DNA of 42,849 nt from Candidatus Micrarchaeota archaeon CG1_02_55_22 (GTDB taxonomy: Archaea > Micrarchaeota > Micrarchaeia > Norongarragalinales > UBA97), in NCBI GenBank assembly GCA_001871595.1, contig MNVH01000031.1:1-42849 (forward strand). Direction: 5' to 3'. Positions 15,378 to 23,721 of this stretch are shown here, piece after piece. Positions within the stretch are counted from its first letter, which is position 1. Each line of letters begins with the position of its first letter. A model generated the notes under the pieces. That model was not told where the DNA came from. It saw only the letters and a list, made by a program, of their open reading frames with translations, and ran no database searches. Position numbers and translations under genes: made by a program.

Positions 15378-18300
15378 ATGAAAATCAAGGCTTTTCCATT
15401 CATTGTAGAGGCCGCCAGCCGGTGCGGGAAGAGCGGCGCAAGGCTGGTTTACAAGACCGAGGACGGCGCGACTGCACGGGCTTTTGCGCCCTTTGACGCG
15501 TATTTCTACCTTCTCCCCGAAGGCGATGCCGAGGCTGCGGCCAAGCGTGCAGCAAAACTTAAAGCAACGGTCCGCAAGGGCGAGGCAACAGTCACGCGAG
15601 TCGAACGCGTCAAGCTAAAGCTCGGTTTTGAAGAAAAAGCTTTCCTGAAAATCTTCGCTTCGGCGCCCGAACACGTCCCGCGGCTGCGGGACGAAGCCAA
15701 GGTGCTTGGGGAAACGTTCGAGTACCGCATTCCGTTCACCAAGCGTTTTGCAATCGATACTGGTTTGGTACCGAACGAGGCGCACGAGTTCGAGGTCGAC
15801 TCGGGCGAAATATCATCCATAAAACGCGTTGACCGCGCGAAGATGCCGGAATTGCGCGTAATGAGCTTCGACATCGAGACCTACAACCCCGTCGGGATGC
15901 CGCGGTCGGACAAGGACGCAATCCTAATGATTAGTTACGCGACTTTCAAGGAAGGAAAACCCGTCGGAAAGGTACTTTCGTGGAAAGAATCCAAGCACGA
16001 GTTCGTCGAAGCATTCAAGGACGAAAAGTCAATGATTGCCGAATTTATAGAGCGCGTAAGGCTCGAAAAGATCGACGTCTTGACGGGCTACAACAGCGAC
16101 GAATTCGACCTGCCATACTTTGTCGAGCGCTGCAAGAAGCTCAAAATCGCGTTCAACGTGGGCCGCGACAAACACCCAATATCCTTCAAGCAAATCGGCC
16201 TCCGCAAGCGGGCGCGCGTTTCCGGCAGGGTGCATTTCGACGCGTTCAACGCGATTGCATTGCTTAACAAGGTTGGTGCGAACAAGTTCTCGCGCCTCTC
16301 ACTCGAAGTGGTCTACTCAGAATTACTGGACAAAAAAAAGCCGAGCGTCAAGAAACTCGAAATCTGGAGGGCGTGGGACAACGGCGGCAAGGCCCTAGAG
16401 GAATTGTTCGAGTACTCGCGCTCGGACGCAATCGCGTGCCTCGAGATTGCCGACTACGTTCTACCGATGGAAATAGAGCTGAGCCGCATCACGGGACTGC
16501 CGCTCTTCGAAGTTTCGCGCGCGTCTGCCAGCGAGATGGTTGAATCCCTGTTGATGCGCCGCGCGTTCGAACGCAAAGAAATAGTGCCGAAGAAGCCGGA
16601 CTACGCTGTAGTCGAACAACGTCTCCGGCAGCCCATTGAAGGCGCTTTCGTCAAAGTGCCCGAGCCCGGCGTGTACGATGACATCGCGGTATTCGACTTC
16701 CGCTCGCTCTACCCCTCGATAATAGTCTCGCACAACATCGACCCCGCCACAATCGGCTCGAAAGAAAAAGATGCGTTCGAGTCGCCCACCGGCGCGCGCT
16801 TTTCGAAACGCAGGGGGATCGTGCCCGAGACGCTTGAACGAGTCCTCGACGAGCGCATTGAAGCCAAGAAGCTCATGGCCAACGCCAAGCCCGCAGACAA
16901 GCCCGCGCTTAACGGCCGGCAAATCGCGCTCAAGATTCTTGCAAACAGCTTTTACGGGTATCTTGCTTACGCCCGTTCGCGCTATTATTCGCGCGAGTGC
17001 GGCGAGAGCACTACTGCGTGGGCGCGAAAGTACATTCACGAGACGATTGAACACGCTGAGAAGGCCGGCTTCAAGGTTCTCTACGGAGATAGCATCACGG
17101 ACGAAAGATGCATCGCGTACCTTGACTGCAACGGAATATTGCGGTTAGCACCGATAGCCGAAATCTTCGACCGGTATGGCAAGACAAAAACCGCGTGCGG
17201 CGATAAGGAAGTAATCTACGCACCGGGCATACGCGCGCTGTCTGTCGACCCCAAAACAATGGAGCCGATATGGCGCCCAGTCACGGAGATAATCCGGCAC
17301 CGTAACACCAAACGGGTTTATCGTGTACGCCAAAAGACTGGCGAAACCCGCGTAACCGAAGACCACTCCATAATGATTGACAAACGCGGTTTTCTCGAGG
17401 AATGCAAGCCCGCCGACATCGGCAAAAAAAGGCTTGCCTACCTACGGAAAATACCCGCGGTAAAGGAAATAACTGAAATAAATCTGACGGACTGGCTTGG
17501 AGAATATGAAAATAAGGTTAGGTACAAAGGCCGGATAAAGACGCGGGCGATTAAGGTAGCGGACGACGGGTCATTGACTTTTTCCTGGACCGCGCAAAAA
17601 CGTCAGATAAAGGTGCAACGACGCTACCCCGTCGAGTCGCCACGATTCGAAGCGCTATGCCGGCTGCTAGGCGCTTACATTGCCGAGGGAAGCGCATCAA
17701 CTCCGGAGACTACCGGCACCCGTATGGGCGCAAGCATTGCTTCTGGCAACCGCGAGTGGCTTGAGAGCTTGAAAATGGATTATGAATCTCTGTTCACAAA
17801 CGCGCGCGCCTGCGTGATACGTTCCAATATCAAGACCCGGCACTTGGATTACGTTAACCTAGACGGCATGGCGCACTCGACGGTTTACGATGACGCCACT
17901 TGCAAGCTGCAGATGATGAACGCGGTTTCTGCAATGGTATTCAAGCAGCTTTGCGGCCAGAAAAGCTACGGCAAACACCTTCCGGAATTCATCTATCACG
18001 TCCCGCGCAAGTACAAGCTGCTCATGCTGGAGAAAATGGTGGAAGGCGACGGTTCACGGGCCTGCGGCCCGCGCTATACGCGAGAGTACCGCGACCGTAA
18101 CTTCAAATACCACACGAGCTCCTTGCGGCTGGCAAGCGGATTGAGCCTGCTCTTGAACCAGTTGGGAATAAACCACTCCATCCGCTATTATTCGAAACGA
18201 AAAAGCTACTGCGTAACGACATGCAGCATTACCAACGACCGCCTGGGTACTGATGTTGTTGAGGAGCCCTACCAAGGCTTCGTTTATGACCTCTCGGTTG

Positions 18301-19040
18301 AAGGAAGCCGAATGTTCACCGATGCCTGCGGCAGCGTGGTACTGCATAACACAGACTCAATATTCTTGCGGCTCGGCGACAAGACCAAGAACGACGCGCT
18401 CGCCTTTCAAGCCGGCGTCAACGCGTCCCTGCCGGGGCGCATGGAATTGGAGCTCGAAGACTTCTATCCTCGCGGCATATTCGTGAGCAAAAAACAAGGC
18501 GAGAAAGGCGCCAAAAAGAAGTACGCTCTGGCCAATGACAAGGGCGAGATAAAGATTCGTGGCTTCGAGCTAGTACGGCGCGACTGGAGCCCGATAGCGC
18601 GCGACACGCAGCGCGAGGCCCTAGAGATACTGCTTAAAAGCGGTAACGTGGGCAAGGTGAAAGAACTCGTCGCGAGGCGCATTGACGAACTCAAGTCTGG
18701 CAGGATGCCGCTCGCACAGCTCGCGGTGCGCACGCAACTGAGAAAGAAGGCTGGCAACTACGACATCGTGTCTCCCGAAGTATCAGCGGTAAAGAAAGCC
18801 CGCGCTGCAGGAGTGGACGTTGCCGAGCACAGCCTTATCGAGTACGTGATAACAAAGCAGGGCAAGAGCATCAGCGAGAAAGCCTCGCTTATTGAGCTGG
18901 TAAAGGAAGGCGATTACGACGCGGACTACTACGTTAACAACCAGCTCTTGCCCGCCGTGCTCAAACTACTCGGCGCACTGGGCACGGACGCGGACGACTT
19001 GAAAGCGAAAGGCAAACAAAAAGGCTTGATGGATTTCTAG
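15378..19040 (+). CDS. polB: Family B replicative DNA polymerase precursor, intein-containing
   Basis: 1220 residues, of which about 800 are polymerase after removal of a 420-residue intein, the usual archaeal PolB size. Proofreading motifs: Exo I MSFDIET (~165), Exo II YNSDEFD (~239), Exo III YSRSDA (~345). Polymerase motif A is DFRSLYPSII (~439), motif B KILANSFYGYLAYA (~518), and motif C YGD/TDS is split by the intein. The post-intein part carries IRGFELVRRDW and thumb sequences. The C-terminus QKGLMDF resembles a PCNA-interacting box (Q-x-x-L-x-x-F). The protein replicates and proofreads DNA. Active polymerase requires intein splicing because the catalytic Asp pair straddles the insertion. 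ATG chosen from the TATA position. Confidence 0.97.
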   Translation: MKIKAFPFIVEAASRCGKSGARLVYKTEDGATARAFAPFDAYFYLLPEGDAEAAAKRAAKLKATVRKGEATVTRVERVKLKLGFEEKAFLKIFASAPEHVPRLRDEAKVLGETFEYRIPFTKRFAIDTGLVPNEAHEFEVDSGEISSIKRVDRAKMPELRVMSFDIETYNPVGMPRSDKDAILMISYATFKEGKPVGKVLSWKESKHEFVEAFKDEKSMIAEFIERVRLEKIDVLTGYNSDEFDLPYFVERCKKLKIAFNVGRDKHPISFKQIGLRKRARVSGRVHFDAFNAIALLNKVGANKFSRLSLEVVYSELLDKKKPSVKKLEIWRAWDNGGKALEELFEYSRSDAIACLEIADYVLPMEIELSRITGLPLFEVSRASASEMVESLLMRRAFERKEIVPKKPDYAVVEQRLRQPIEGAFVKVPEPGVYDDIAVFDFRSLYPSIIVSHNIDPATIGSKEKDAFESPTGARFSKRRGIVPETLERVLDERIEAKKLMANAKPADKPALNGRQIALKILANSFYGYLAYARSRYYSRECGESTTAWARKYIHETIEHAEKAGFKVLYGDSITDERCIAYLDCNGILRLAPIAEIFDRYGKTKTACGDKEVIYAPGIRALSVDPKTMEPIWRPVTEIIRHRNTKRVYRVRQKTGETRVTEDHSIMIDKRGFLEECKPADIGKKRLAYLRKIPAVKEITEINLTDWLGEYENKVRYKGRIKTRAIKVADDGSLTFSWTAQKRQIKVQRRYPVESPRFEALCRLLGAYIAEGSASTPETTGTRMGASIASGNREWLESLKMDYESLFTNARACVIRSNIKTRHLDYVNLDGMAHSTVYDDATCKLQMMNAVSAMVFKQLCGQKSYGKHLPEFIYHVPRKYKLLMLEKMVEGDGSRACGPRYTREYRDRNFKYHTSSLRLASGLSLLLNQLGINHSIRYYSKRKSYCVTTCSITNDRLGTDVVEEPYQGFVYDLSVEGSRMFTDACGSVVLHNTDSIFLRLGDKTKNDALAFQAGVNASLPGRMELELEDFYPRGIFVSKKQGEKGAKKKYALANDKGEIKIRGFELVRRDWSPIARDTQREALEILLKSGNVGKVKELVARRIDELKSGRMPLAQLAVRTQLRKKAGNYDIVSPEVSAVKKARAAGVDVAEHSLIEYVITKQGKSISEKASLIELVKEGDYDADYYVNNQLLPAVLKLLGALGTDADDLKAKGKQKGLMDF
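17091..18350 (+). mobile_element. Intein with LAGLIDADG homing endonuclease in PolB motif C
   Basis: 420 residues (precursor ~572-991) inserted in frame between YGD and TDS of motif C, the known pol-c integration site. The first residue is Ser, block B has VTEDHS (Thr-x-x-His type), the C-terminal block is FVYDLSVEGSRMF followed by VVLHN, and the +1 extein residue is Thr: all residues needed for splicing. Two LAGLIDADG motifs are present (LLGAYIAEG and LEKMVEGDG) with acidic catalytic residues retained, so the homing endonuclease is probably active. Confidence 0.93.
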
Positions 19041-19084
19041 ACTCTATTGGGGAATTATAAGCTTTTTCGGGAGAAAACAAGTGT

Positions 19085-20029
19085 ATGACTGAAGACGGTT
19101 CAATTGCAGCGAGTGAGAACGAGGCAACGAGCGGTGCGCCGGCAGAGGAAGAGCTCACGGTCGAACAAGTTCTTGAGAAAGCGGGCGTAATCGCACGCAA
19201 GGCACTGCTCTACGCACAAGGGGAAGCCAAGCCCGGCGTCAAGCTCTTGGACTTGGCTGAAAAGATTGAGTTATTCATCACGGACAACGGCGGAAAGCCC
19301 GCTTTCCCGGTCAACCTTGGAATCGGCAACGTTGCCGCGCACTATACACCGAGCGCGGAAGAAACGGCGGTGTTGGGCGAGAAAGACGTGCTCAAAGTCG
19401 ATTTGGGCGTGCACATTGAAGGCTTAATAGTTGATTGCGCGCAAACGATTGACTTGTCGGGCGAGAACGGCAAGCTCGTCGAGGCGAGCAAAAAAGCGCT
19501 CGAGAACGCCCTCTCAGTAATGCGCGTTGGCGCCAATAGCCGTGATGTGGGCGCCGAGATACAAAAAACGATTGAATCCTACGGCTTTAAGCCGATAGAA
19601 AACTTGTGCGGCCACTCGCTGCAGCACTGGGAACTCCACGCCGGACGCGAGATACCAAACGTGGCCATGGGAAACTCTTTGCTGGAGGAGGGCGAAATCT
19701 ATGCAGTCGAGCCTTTTGCATCAACCGGAAGCGGCCGCGTACGCGAGGCAACCGATTCCGCTGAAATCTACTCTTTGATGGGCGCAAAGAACGTGCGCAT
19801 GCAGGCGTCCCGCCGCGTTCTCGAACTCGTAGCGGAAGAGTACCGCACCCTGCCTTTTGCGAAGAGGTGGCTACAGGAAGTACCCATGCTCCAGTTTGCG
19901 CTCAGTGATTTAGAGAAGCAAGGACTAATCCATGGTTACGGCGTGCTGCACGACGACGCAAAGTCGCTCGTCTCTCAAGCCGAGACAACCGTGATAATCG
20001 AGAAAGACGGCGTCAAGGTCCTTGTCTAA
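19085..20029 (+). CDS. map: Type II methionine aminopeptidase
   Basis: 314 residues. Removes initiator Met from nascent proteins in the cytoplasm. The dinuclear metal site is intact: Asp106 (KVDLGVH), Asp117 (IVDCAQT), His177 (NLCGHSLQHW), Glu209 (AVEPFA) and Glu300 (QAETTVII). His86 in AAHYTP is the substrate-side His. The ~60-residue insertion between the last two ligand strands is the type II hallmark shared by archaea and eukaryotes. An acidic ~25-residue N-terminal extension (Glu/Ala-rich) precedes the domain. ATG 19085 lies ~27 nt after TTATAA (19055-19060), suggesting a leaderless mRNA. Confidence 0.96.
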   Translation: MTEDGSIAASENEATSGAPAEEELTVEQVLEKAGVIARKALLYAQGEAKPGVKLLDLAEKIELFITDNGGKPAFPVNLGIGNVAAHYTPSAEETAVLGEKDVLKVDLGVHIEGLIVDCAQTIDLSGENGKLVEASKKALENALSVMRVGANSRDVGAEIQKTIESYGFKPIENLCGHSLQHWELHAGREIPNVAMGNSLLEEGEIYAVEPFASTGSGRVREATDSAEIYSLMGAKNVRMQASRRVLELVAEEYRTLPFAKRWLQEVPMLQFALSDLEKQGLIHGYGVLHDDAKSLVSQAETTVIIEKDGVKVLV

Positions 20030-20070
20030 TCAGCAACGCTTTTTAACCAACCTGCACTATCGTAACTATA

Positions 20071-21183
20071 ATGCCGCCCGTCAAACTGGAAAAAAAGGAT
20101 TCGAAGCCCGAAGCAGCCGCGGCGAACGACACTATTGAACTAAAAATCAGCGTACCAAAGTTCGCCTTTGAAACCGGGCCGGTTTTCCAGATGAAGCTCA
20201 TCTTACTAGGGTTATTCGTCCTGATTTTCGCTTTCGCGCTCTTCATGTTCGTAAGGGCAGATTTTGCAACGAGCGACTTATTCCAAATAAACCGCTTGAC
20301 GGAGAACGTACAGAAGCTCTGGAGCGTTTCAGTCGTGCTCTTCATCGTGCTTTACGGCGTTACTCTCGGCCTCGCCATGTTTTACGGACAAGGCTTGCCG
20401 CGCGCGCAGGCCGCACTGCCCCTCGCCGTCGCAGTGGTAATAGCATTCATTGCAAGCTTCCTCGCCGGGCCGTACTCTCCTGCGTTCTACGCCTTTGCCC
20501 TGACGGCCGGCGCAGCCAGCCTCTTAGCCACCAATGCACAAGACCTCAAGCTCTCGACCATTTGGGGTACGACTGGCAAGGCACTCACGCTGTTGCTCGT
20601 AATCGCATTCCTGTTCACATTTCTTAAAGTCAACGCGTCGCGCGACGCCTACTTCGGCTCGCTCGCCGAAGGCATGGCCGAGAGCGTGCCCGCACTCGCT
20701 GCCGAGGCCGCGCCGCAAGTGGGAGGACAGGCTCTAGCGTTGTGCGCAACCGCCATAGACCAGGCAACGATTGACGAGAACGCAGTAAAGAAAGTAATTA
20801 CTGAAGACGCGTTTAAAACGCAGCTAGCATCGGCTTCGCCGGAATACACCGCGCTGCCGGGAGCAACGCAGACTGCTTTAGCCGCTTCGCTTTATCCTGC
20901 CATGGTGATGCAGGCGGTAACATTGTCGAACGCGGTGAAAACGGATTTGGCGCTGCAGCTGCGCAACGTTGACGCGTCAAAACAAGTGGCGAACGCGCCA
21001 CCCCTCTCCGCCGGCGAGGTCAAGACGATTCTCACCAACCTGCCGTTCGGCAGACAGATGTACGCGGCCCTGCCGCTCGGCACTGCGCTAGCTATAGTAT
21101 CGATCCTCACGCTGCTCAACTTCTTCATCCACATCGTCGCAGCCGGCACGGCGTACGGACTAGGCAAGTTCTTCGCGGTCTAG
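20071..21183 (+). CDS. Polytopic membrane protein, unknown function
   Basis: 370 residues. A charged N-terminus (~40 residues) is followed by about five hydrophobic segments between ~42 and ~195. A ~120-residue extracytoplasmic or cytoplasmic Ala/Thr-rich domain with one Cys follows, and a final hydrophobic segment (~325-350) sits near the C-terminus. TATA box CTTTTTAA (20039-20046) is ~27 nt upstream of the ATG. It converges with the ABCE1 gene with 8 bp between stops. No recognised family. Confidence 0.72.
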   Translation: MPPVKLEKKDSKPEAAAANDTIELKISVPKFAFETGPVFQMKLILLGLFVLIFAFALFMFVRADFATSDLFQINRLTENVQKLWSVSVVLFIVLYGVTLGLAMFYGQGLPRAQAALPLAVAVVIAFIASFLAGPYSPAFYAFALTAGAASLLATNAQDLKLSTIWGTTGKALTLLLVIAFLFTFLKVNASRDAYFGSLAEGMAESVPALAAEAAPQVGGQALALCATAIDQATIDENAVKKVITEDAFKTQLASASPEYTALPGATQTALAASLYPAMVMQAVTLSNAVKTDLALQLRNVDASKQVANAPPLSAGEVKTILTNLPFGRQMYAALPLGTALAIVSILTLLNFFIHIVAAGTAYGLGKFFAV

Positions 21184-21191
21184 TAAAAGTG

Positions 21192-22847
21192 CTAGCTTTC
21201 GACGAATTCGCCGCTTTCTTTTAGTTCGCGGTCTTTCACGCTGCCGTGCTTGTTCAACTTCAAGCGCCGGCTCTTCTCATCCTTGCGATAGGACAAATCA
21301 AAGTGTGAAAGCAGGTTCTTGACTCCCTCGCCCTTGGAATAGATACCGTCAACCGTGCCGTGCTTAGCCGGAGTGCCACCGAAGATGATGAGGCGGTCGC
21401 ACGTGTTGTACAAGAACTCGAGGTCGTGGTCAACCACGAGCAACGCCACGCCGTCGGTGACGGCTTTCTCGCGCAACAGTTTCGAGAGCGCGATGCGCCC
21501 GGTTACGTCCATCATGTTCGACGGCTCGTCGAGCACGAACAAGCTCGCGTCGTCGTTGGCGAGGCAGCGGAATATAGCGGTTTTTTGCAATTCGCCGCCC
21601 GAGAGCTGGCGTAGAGAGAGGAATTCGAGGCGCTGTAAATTCATCTGCCGGACGAAGGATTCCTTGAAGGGAGTGTCGCGGTCGAGGAAAGTGCCGACGA
21701 ACTCGTCCGGCCTTTCAAGTATTTGAGGCTTCATGCTCACCCCCCCAAGCGTTTTAGCGAGTTCATTGCACAGCGTGCTCTTGCCAGTGCCGTTTGGCCC
21801 GGCGATGCCGACTACTTCGCCGGGGTGCAGGGCGATTTCGGACGCATTTTCGAGCGTGAAAGAGCCGCGCTTGAGCTTGAGCGCGGGAATCTTTGCCGCA
21901 GTGCCCGAGCGCTTCTCCGGGGCGTGGTCTTTGTAGCGTATCTCGCCCCTAAAGCGAACGTTTTCGGGTTCGATGTAGCCGTCTAGGAACATGTTTATGG
22001 CGCGGTCGGTCGCGTAGGGTTGAGAGACGATTCCGTAAGCACCGGGAACGCCGTAGTTGAGGTAGACTTGGTCGCACAGGTACGAGAGCAGCGAGATGTC
22101 GTGGTCTACTACTATTACCTGCTTGTCGGAAAAGTTTTCGCGCAAGTATTCTATGAGGCGCAGTCGGTAGGCGTAGTCGAGGAAGGCAAGCGGCTCGTCG
22201 AGGACGTAGCTTTCCTTGTCGCGCGATAACGCGGCTGCGATGAAGACGCGTTGGAGTTCGCCGCCCGAGAGCTGTGAGAGGTCGCGGTCTTTGAGCGTGT
22301 CGAGGTCGAAGAGTTTCGATAATTCTTTTAGGCGCCCTGACTCATCCGTCTTTTTGAGGAGTTCGGTGACCTTGCCCTTGATTTTACTGCCGAGCTCTTG
22401 CGGCTTGTACACCGCCGTGTCCTTCTTGAGCGCGTCGAAATAGGCTTTGGATTCTTTAGAGTACAAATTGGTGGGCTTTAGGCGGCCGGTGATGAGCTTG
22501 ACGTTCGTGCTCTTGCCACACCCGTTCTCTCCCACGATACCGATTATGCCTTTCTTGGGGAGTGCAAAGCCGTAGAGGTCGAACGAGTTTTCGCCGTACG
22601 AGTACGCGAGCTTGTCTTCGACGGGGGCGACTAGGTTGACGATGTTGATTGCGTGGAACGGGCAGACGCGTATGCAGATTCCGCAGCCCGTGCAAAGCGA
22701 CTCGTCGATGACTGAAATCGTACTGTCTTTTGAGAGCACGATGCAGTCCTTGCCGTTGCGGTTGACGGGGCACTGGCGTATGCACTCGTGCTGGCATTTG
22801 GATGGGTTGCACAGTTCCTTATCAACAACAGCGATTCTTGTTACCAT
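21192..22847 (-). CDS. abce1: ABCE1/Rli1 ribosome-recycling ATPase
   Basis: 551 residues from ATG 22847; longer readings run into the upstream tRNA and are rejected. The N-terminus carries two [4Fe-4S] cluster motifs: Cys13, 18, 22, 26 and Cys52, 55, 58, 62 (CTGCGICIRVCP). Two ABC domains follow, each complete: Walker A GENGCGKST and GPNGTGKST, signatures LSGGELQRV and LSGGELQKT, Walker B VLDEPLAFLD and VLDEPSNMMD. The protein splits post-termination ribosomes into subunits and is essential in archaea. No clear TATA box precedes it; it lies 89 bp downstream of tRNA-Arg on the same strand, so read-through is possible. Confidence 0.97.
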   Translation of the reverse strand: MVTRIAVVDKELCNPSKCQHECIRQCPVNRNGKDCIVLSKDSTISVIDESLCTGCGICIRVCPFHAINIVNLVAPVEDKLAYSYGENSFDLYGFALPKKGIIGIVGENGCGKSTNVKLITGRLKPTNLYSKESKAYFDALKKDTAVYKPQELGSKIKGKVTELLKKTDESGRLKELSKLFDLDTLKDRDLSQLSGGELQRVFIAAALSRDKESYVLDEPLAFLDYAYRLRLIEYLRENFSDKQVIVVDHDISLLSYLCDQVYLNYGVPGAYGIVSQPYATDRAINMFLDGYIEPENVRFRGEIRYKDHAPEKRSGTAAKIPALKLKRGSFTLENASEIALHPGEVVGIAGPNGTGKSTLCNELAKTLGGVSMKPQILERPDEFVGTFLDRDTPFKESFVRQMNLQRLEFLSLRQLSGGELQKTAIFRCLANDDASLFVLDEPSNMMDVTGRIALSKLLREKAVTDGVALLVVDHDLEFLYNTCDRLIIFGGTPAKHGTVDGIYSKGEGVKNLLSHFDLSYRKDEKSRRLKLNKHGSVKDRELKESGEFVES

Positions 22848-22866
22848 TTCTTTCGAAGCACCCTTC

Positions 22867-22879
22867 TTCACGTCGTGAA
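22867..22879. promoter_or_regulatory. Inverted repeat upstream of the ABCE1 gene
   Basis: TTCACGTCGTGAA is a perfect 6-bp inverted repeat around one base, centred 26 nt upstream of the ABCE1 ATG, where other genes in the window have their TATA box. It may be an operator, or coincidental. Confidence 0.3.
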
Positions 22880-22936
22880 ACGACGGGGGTTTGAATCCAG
22901 GGGTTTCAGGGGGCGCAAGCACCCTAAGACGCCTAG

Positions 22937-23056
22937 CGGGCCCGACGCGATTCGAACGCGCGGCCTCCTGGTTGCTCCCGCAACTTGCTTGCATCACTTT
23001 TGGGGTGCAAACGGCATTCGAAGCCAGGCACTCTATCCAGACTGAGCTACGGGCCC
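22937..23056 (-). tRNA. tRNA-Arg(UCG), intron-containing
   Basis: Cloverleaf read on the minus strand: acceptor GGGCCCG/CGGGCCC, D arm GCTC...GAGT, anticodon stem CCTGG/CCAGG, loop CTTCGAA with anticodon UCG, T arm GCGCG-TTCGAAT-CGCGT, discriminator G. CCA is not encoded. A 45-nt intron (22973-23017) lies at 37/38. The bulge-helix-bulge is visible: CUUC (positions 32-35) pairs with GGAG near the intron 3' end, flanked by 3-nt bulges GA^A and CA^A. A promoter box (AATAAAAGCCC) lies ~32 nt upstream. Confidence 0.95.
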
Positions 23057-23081
23057 GTTAAATAGTATTTAGGCGGGAGAG

Positions 23082-23093
23082 GGCTTTTATTGG
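23082..23093 (-). promoter_or_regulatory. Promoter box of tRNA-Arg(UCG)
   Basis: CCAATAAAAGCC (minus strand) is centred ~32 nt upstream of the mature tRNA 5' end. Almost the same sequence at the same spacing precedes tRNA-Arg(CCG). Confidence 0.5.
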
Positions 23094-23133
23094 TTGGCGG
23101 CGCGAGCCTCGCGCGACTGGTGCCGATGCCCAA

Positions 23134-23382
23134 CTATTTGTAGACTCGGCCGCGGGCATCGAGCCAAGCGAACACTACAGACTCCTCGGAGATTTTATAG
23201 ATTATACGCAAGTTTTCGAGCCGCTCACTTTTGTAGTCATGCAGCGGAGCGTGAAGCGGTTTTCCCAGCTCGGGATTTAAGAGAATCTTCTCAATTTTTT
23301 TGAATACGAGTTCGCGCCGGCGCCGGTCGAGCTTTTTTACGTCTTGGAGAAGGCGGTCGGAGTAAGCCGCGGGCAAAGGCAT
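23134..23382 (-). CDS. RelE/ParE-family toxin
   Basis: 82 residues, typical for the fold. The central LVFKKIEKILLNPELGKPLHAPLHDYKSERLENLRIIYKI pattern (split here as helix, Pro/Gly turn, then the basic strand RLENLRIIY) and VVFAWLDARGRVYK at the end match RelE-like mRNA interferases. The basic Arg and Lys residues and C-terminal Tyr are in the expected places. It starts one base after the antitoxin stop (TGAAATG), so it is translationally linked to it. Confidence 0.82.
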   Translation of the reverse strand: MPLPAAYSDRLLQDVKKLDRRRRELVFKKIEKILLNPELGKPLHAPLHDYKSERLENLRIIYKISEESVVFAWLDARGRVYK

Positions 23383-23383
23383 T

Positions 23384-23584
23384 TCACAGCTTCAACTCCT
23401 TTCTGAGCTGGTCTAGCGTCAGCTTCTTGGCCTGCCCGGCTTCCACCTGTTCCACGGCCGCCCAGAACTCGGGCATAGAATAGAGCTCCATGTTTTCTGC
23501 GTGCTCTAGATACTCTTCGCGCAGGCGGAGTGCGTCCTTGCGCATCTCTTTAACGGCGTCCTTGCGTAGGTTCGGCGAGTACAT
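23384..23584 (-). CDS. Antitoxin of the RelE-type pair
   Basis: 66 residues, charged and helical, ending in LTLDQLRKELKL, which resembles the toxin-wrapping helix of RelB-like antitoxins. No clear DNA-binding fold can be named. A Shine-Dalgarno-like GAGGG lies 7 nt before the ATG, and a perfect inverted repeat abuts the start. The TATA-like GGTTTATTAACC is ~39 nt upstream, so this gene has a short leader, unlike most neighbours. Confidence 0.72.
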   Translation of the reverse strand: MYSPNLRKDAVKEMRKDALRLREEYLEHAENMELYSMPEFWAAVEQVEAGQAKKLTLDQLRKELKL

Positions 23585-23602
23585 CTTATTCCCTCGAATA
23601 AG
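23585..23602. promoter_or_regulatory. Inverted-repeat operator candidate for the RelE-type toxin-antitoxin operon
   Basis: CTTATTC-CCTC-GAATAAG is a perfect 7-bp inverted repeat with a 4-nt spacer, ending one base before the antitoxin start. It overlaps the expected leader and the GAGGG ribosome site. Its placement fits autorepression by the toxin-antitoxin complex or a hairpin controlling translation. Confidence 0.5.
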
Positions 23603-23624
23603 ATATTGGCGGGCCGGTTAATAA

Positions 23625-23675
23625 ACCAAACCGGACCTCGTTGCCAGTCCGGGCGTTCACACGCAATCCATAGCC
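23625..23675 (-). ncRNA. Possible structured RNA or terminator downstream of the kinase gene
   Basis: Two adjacent hairpins: CCGGAC/GTCCGG (23631-23636 with 23647-23652, 10-nt loop) and GCGT/ACGC (23653-23664, 4-nt loop). On the minus strand an AAATAAAAGCCC box, like that of the tRNA-Arg genes, is centred ~26 nt upstream of 23672. It could be a small RNA, or a terminator for the kinase gene followed by T-rich sequence. No known RNA family recognised. Confidence 0.25.
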
Positions 23676-23721
23676 TTAGCGTCCTGACCCGGGCTTTTAT
23701 TTATGGGCGCTTGGCCAGACT

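Noticed and set aside
22788-23045. Plus-strand open frame across the ABCE1 start and tRNA-Arg(UCG)
   Set aside because: Antisense to the Fe-S domain and the tRNA; not protein-like.
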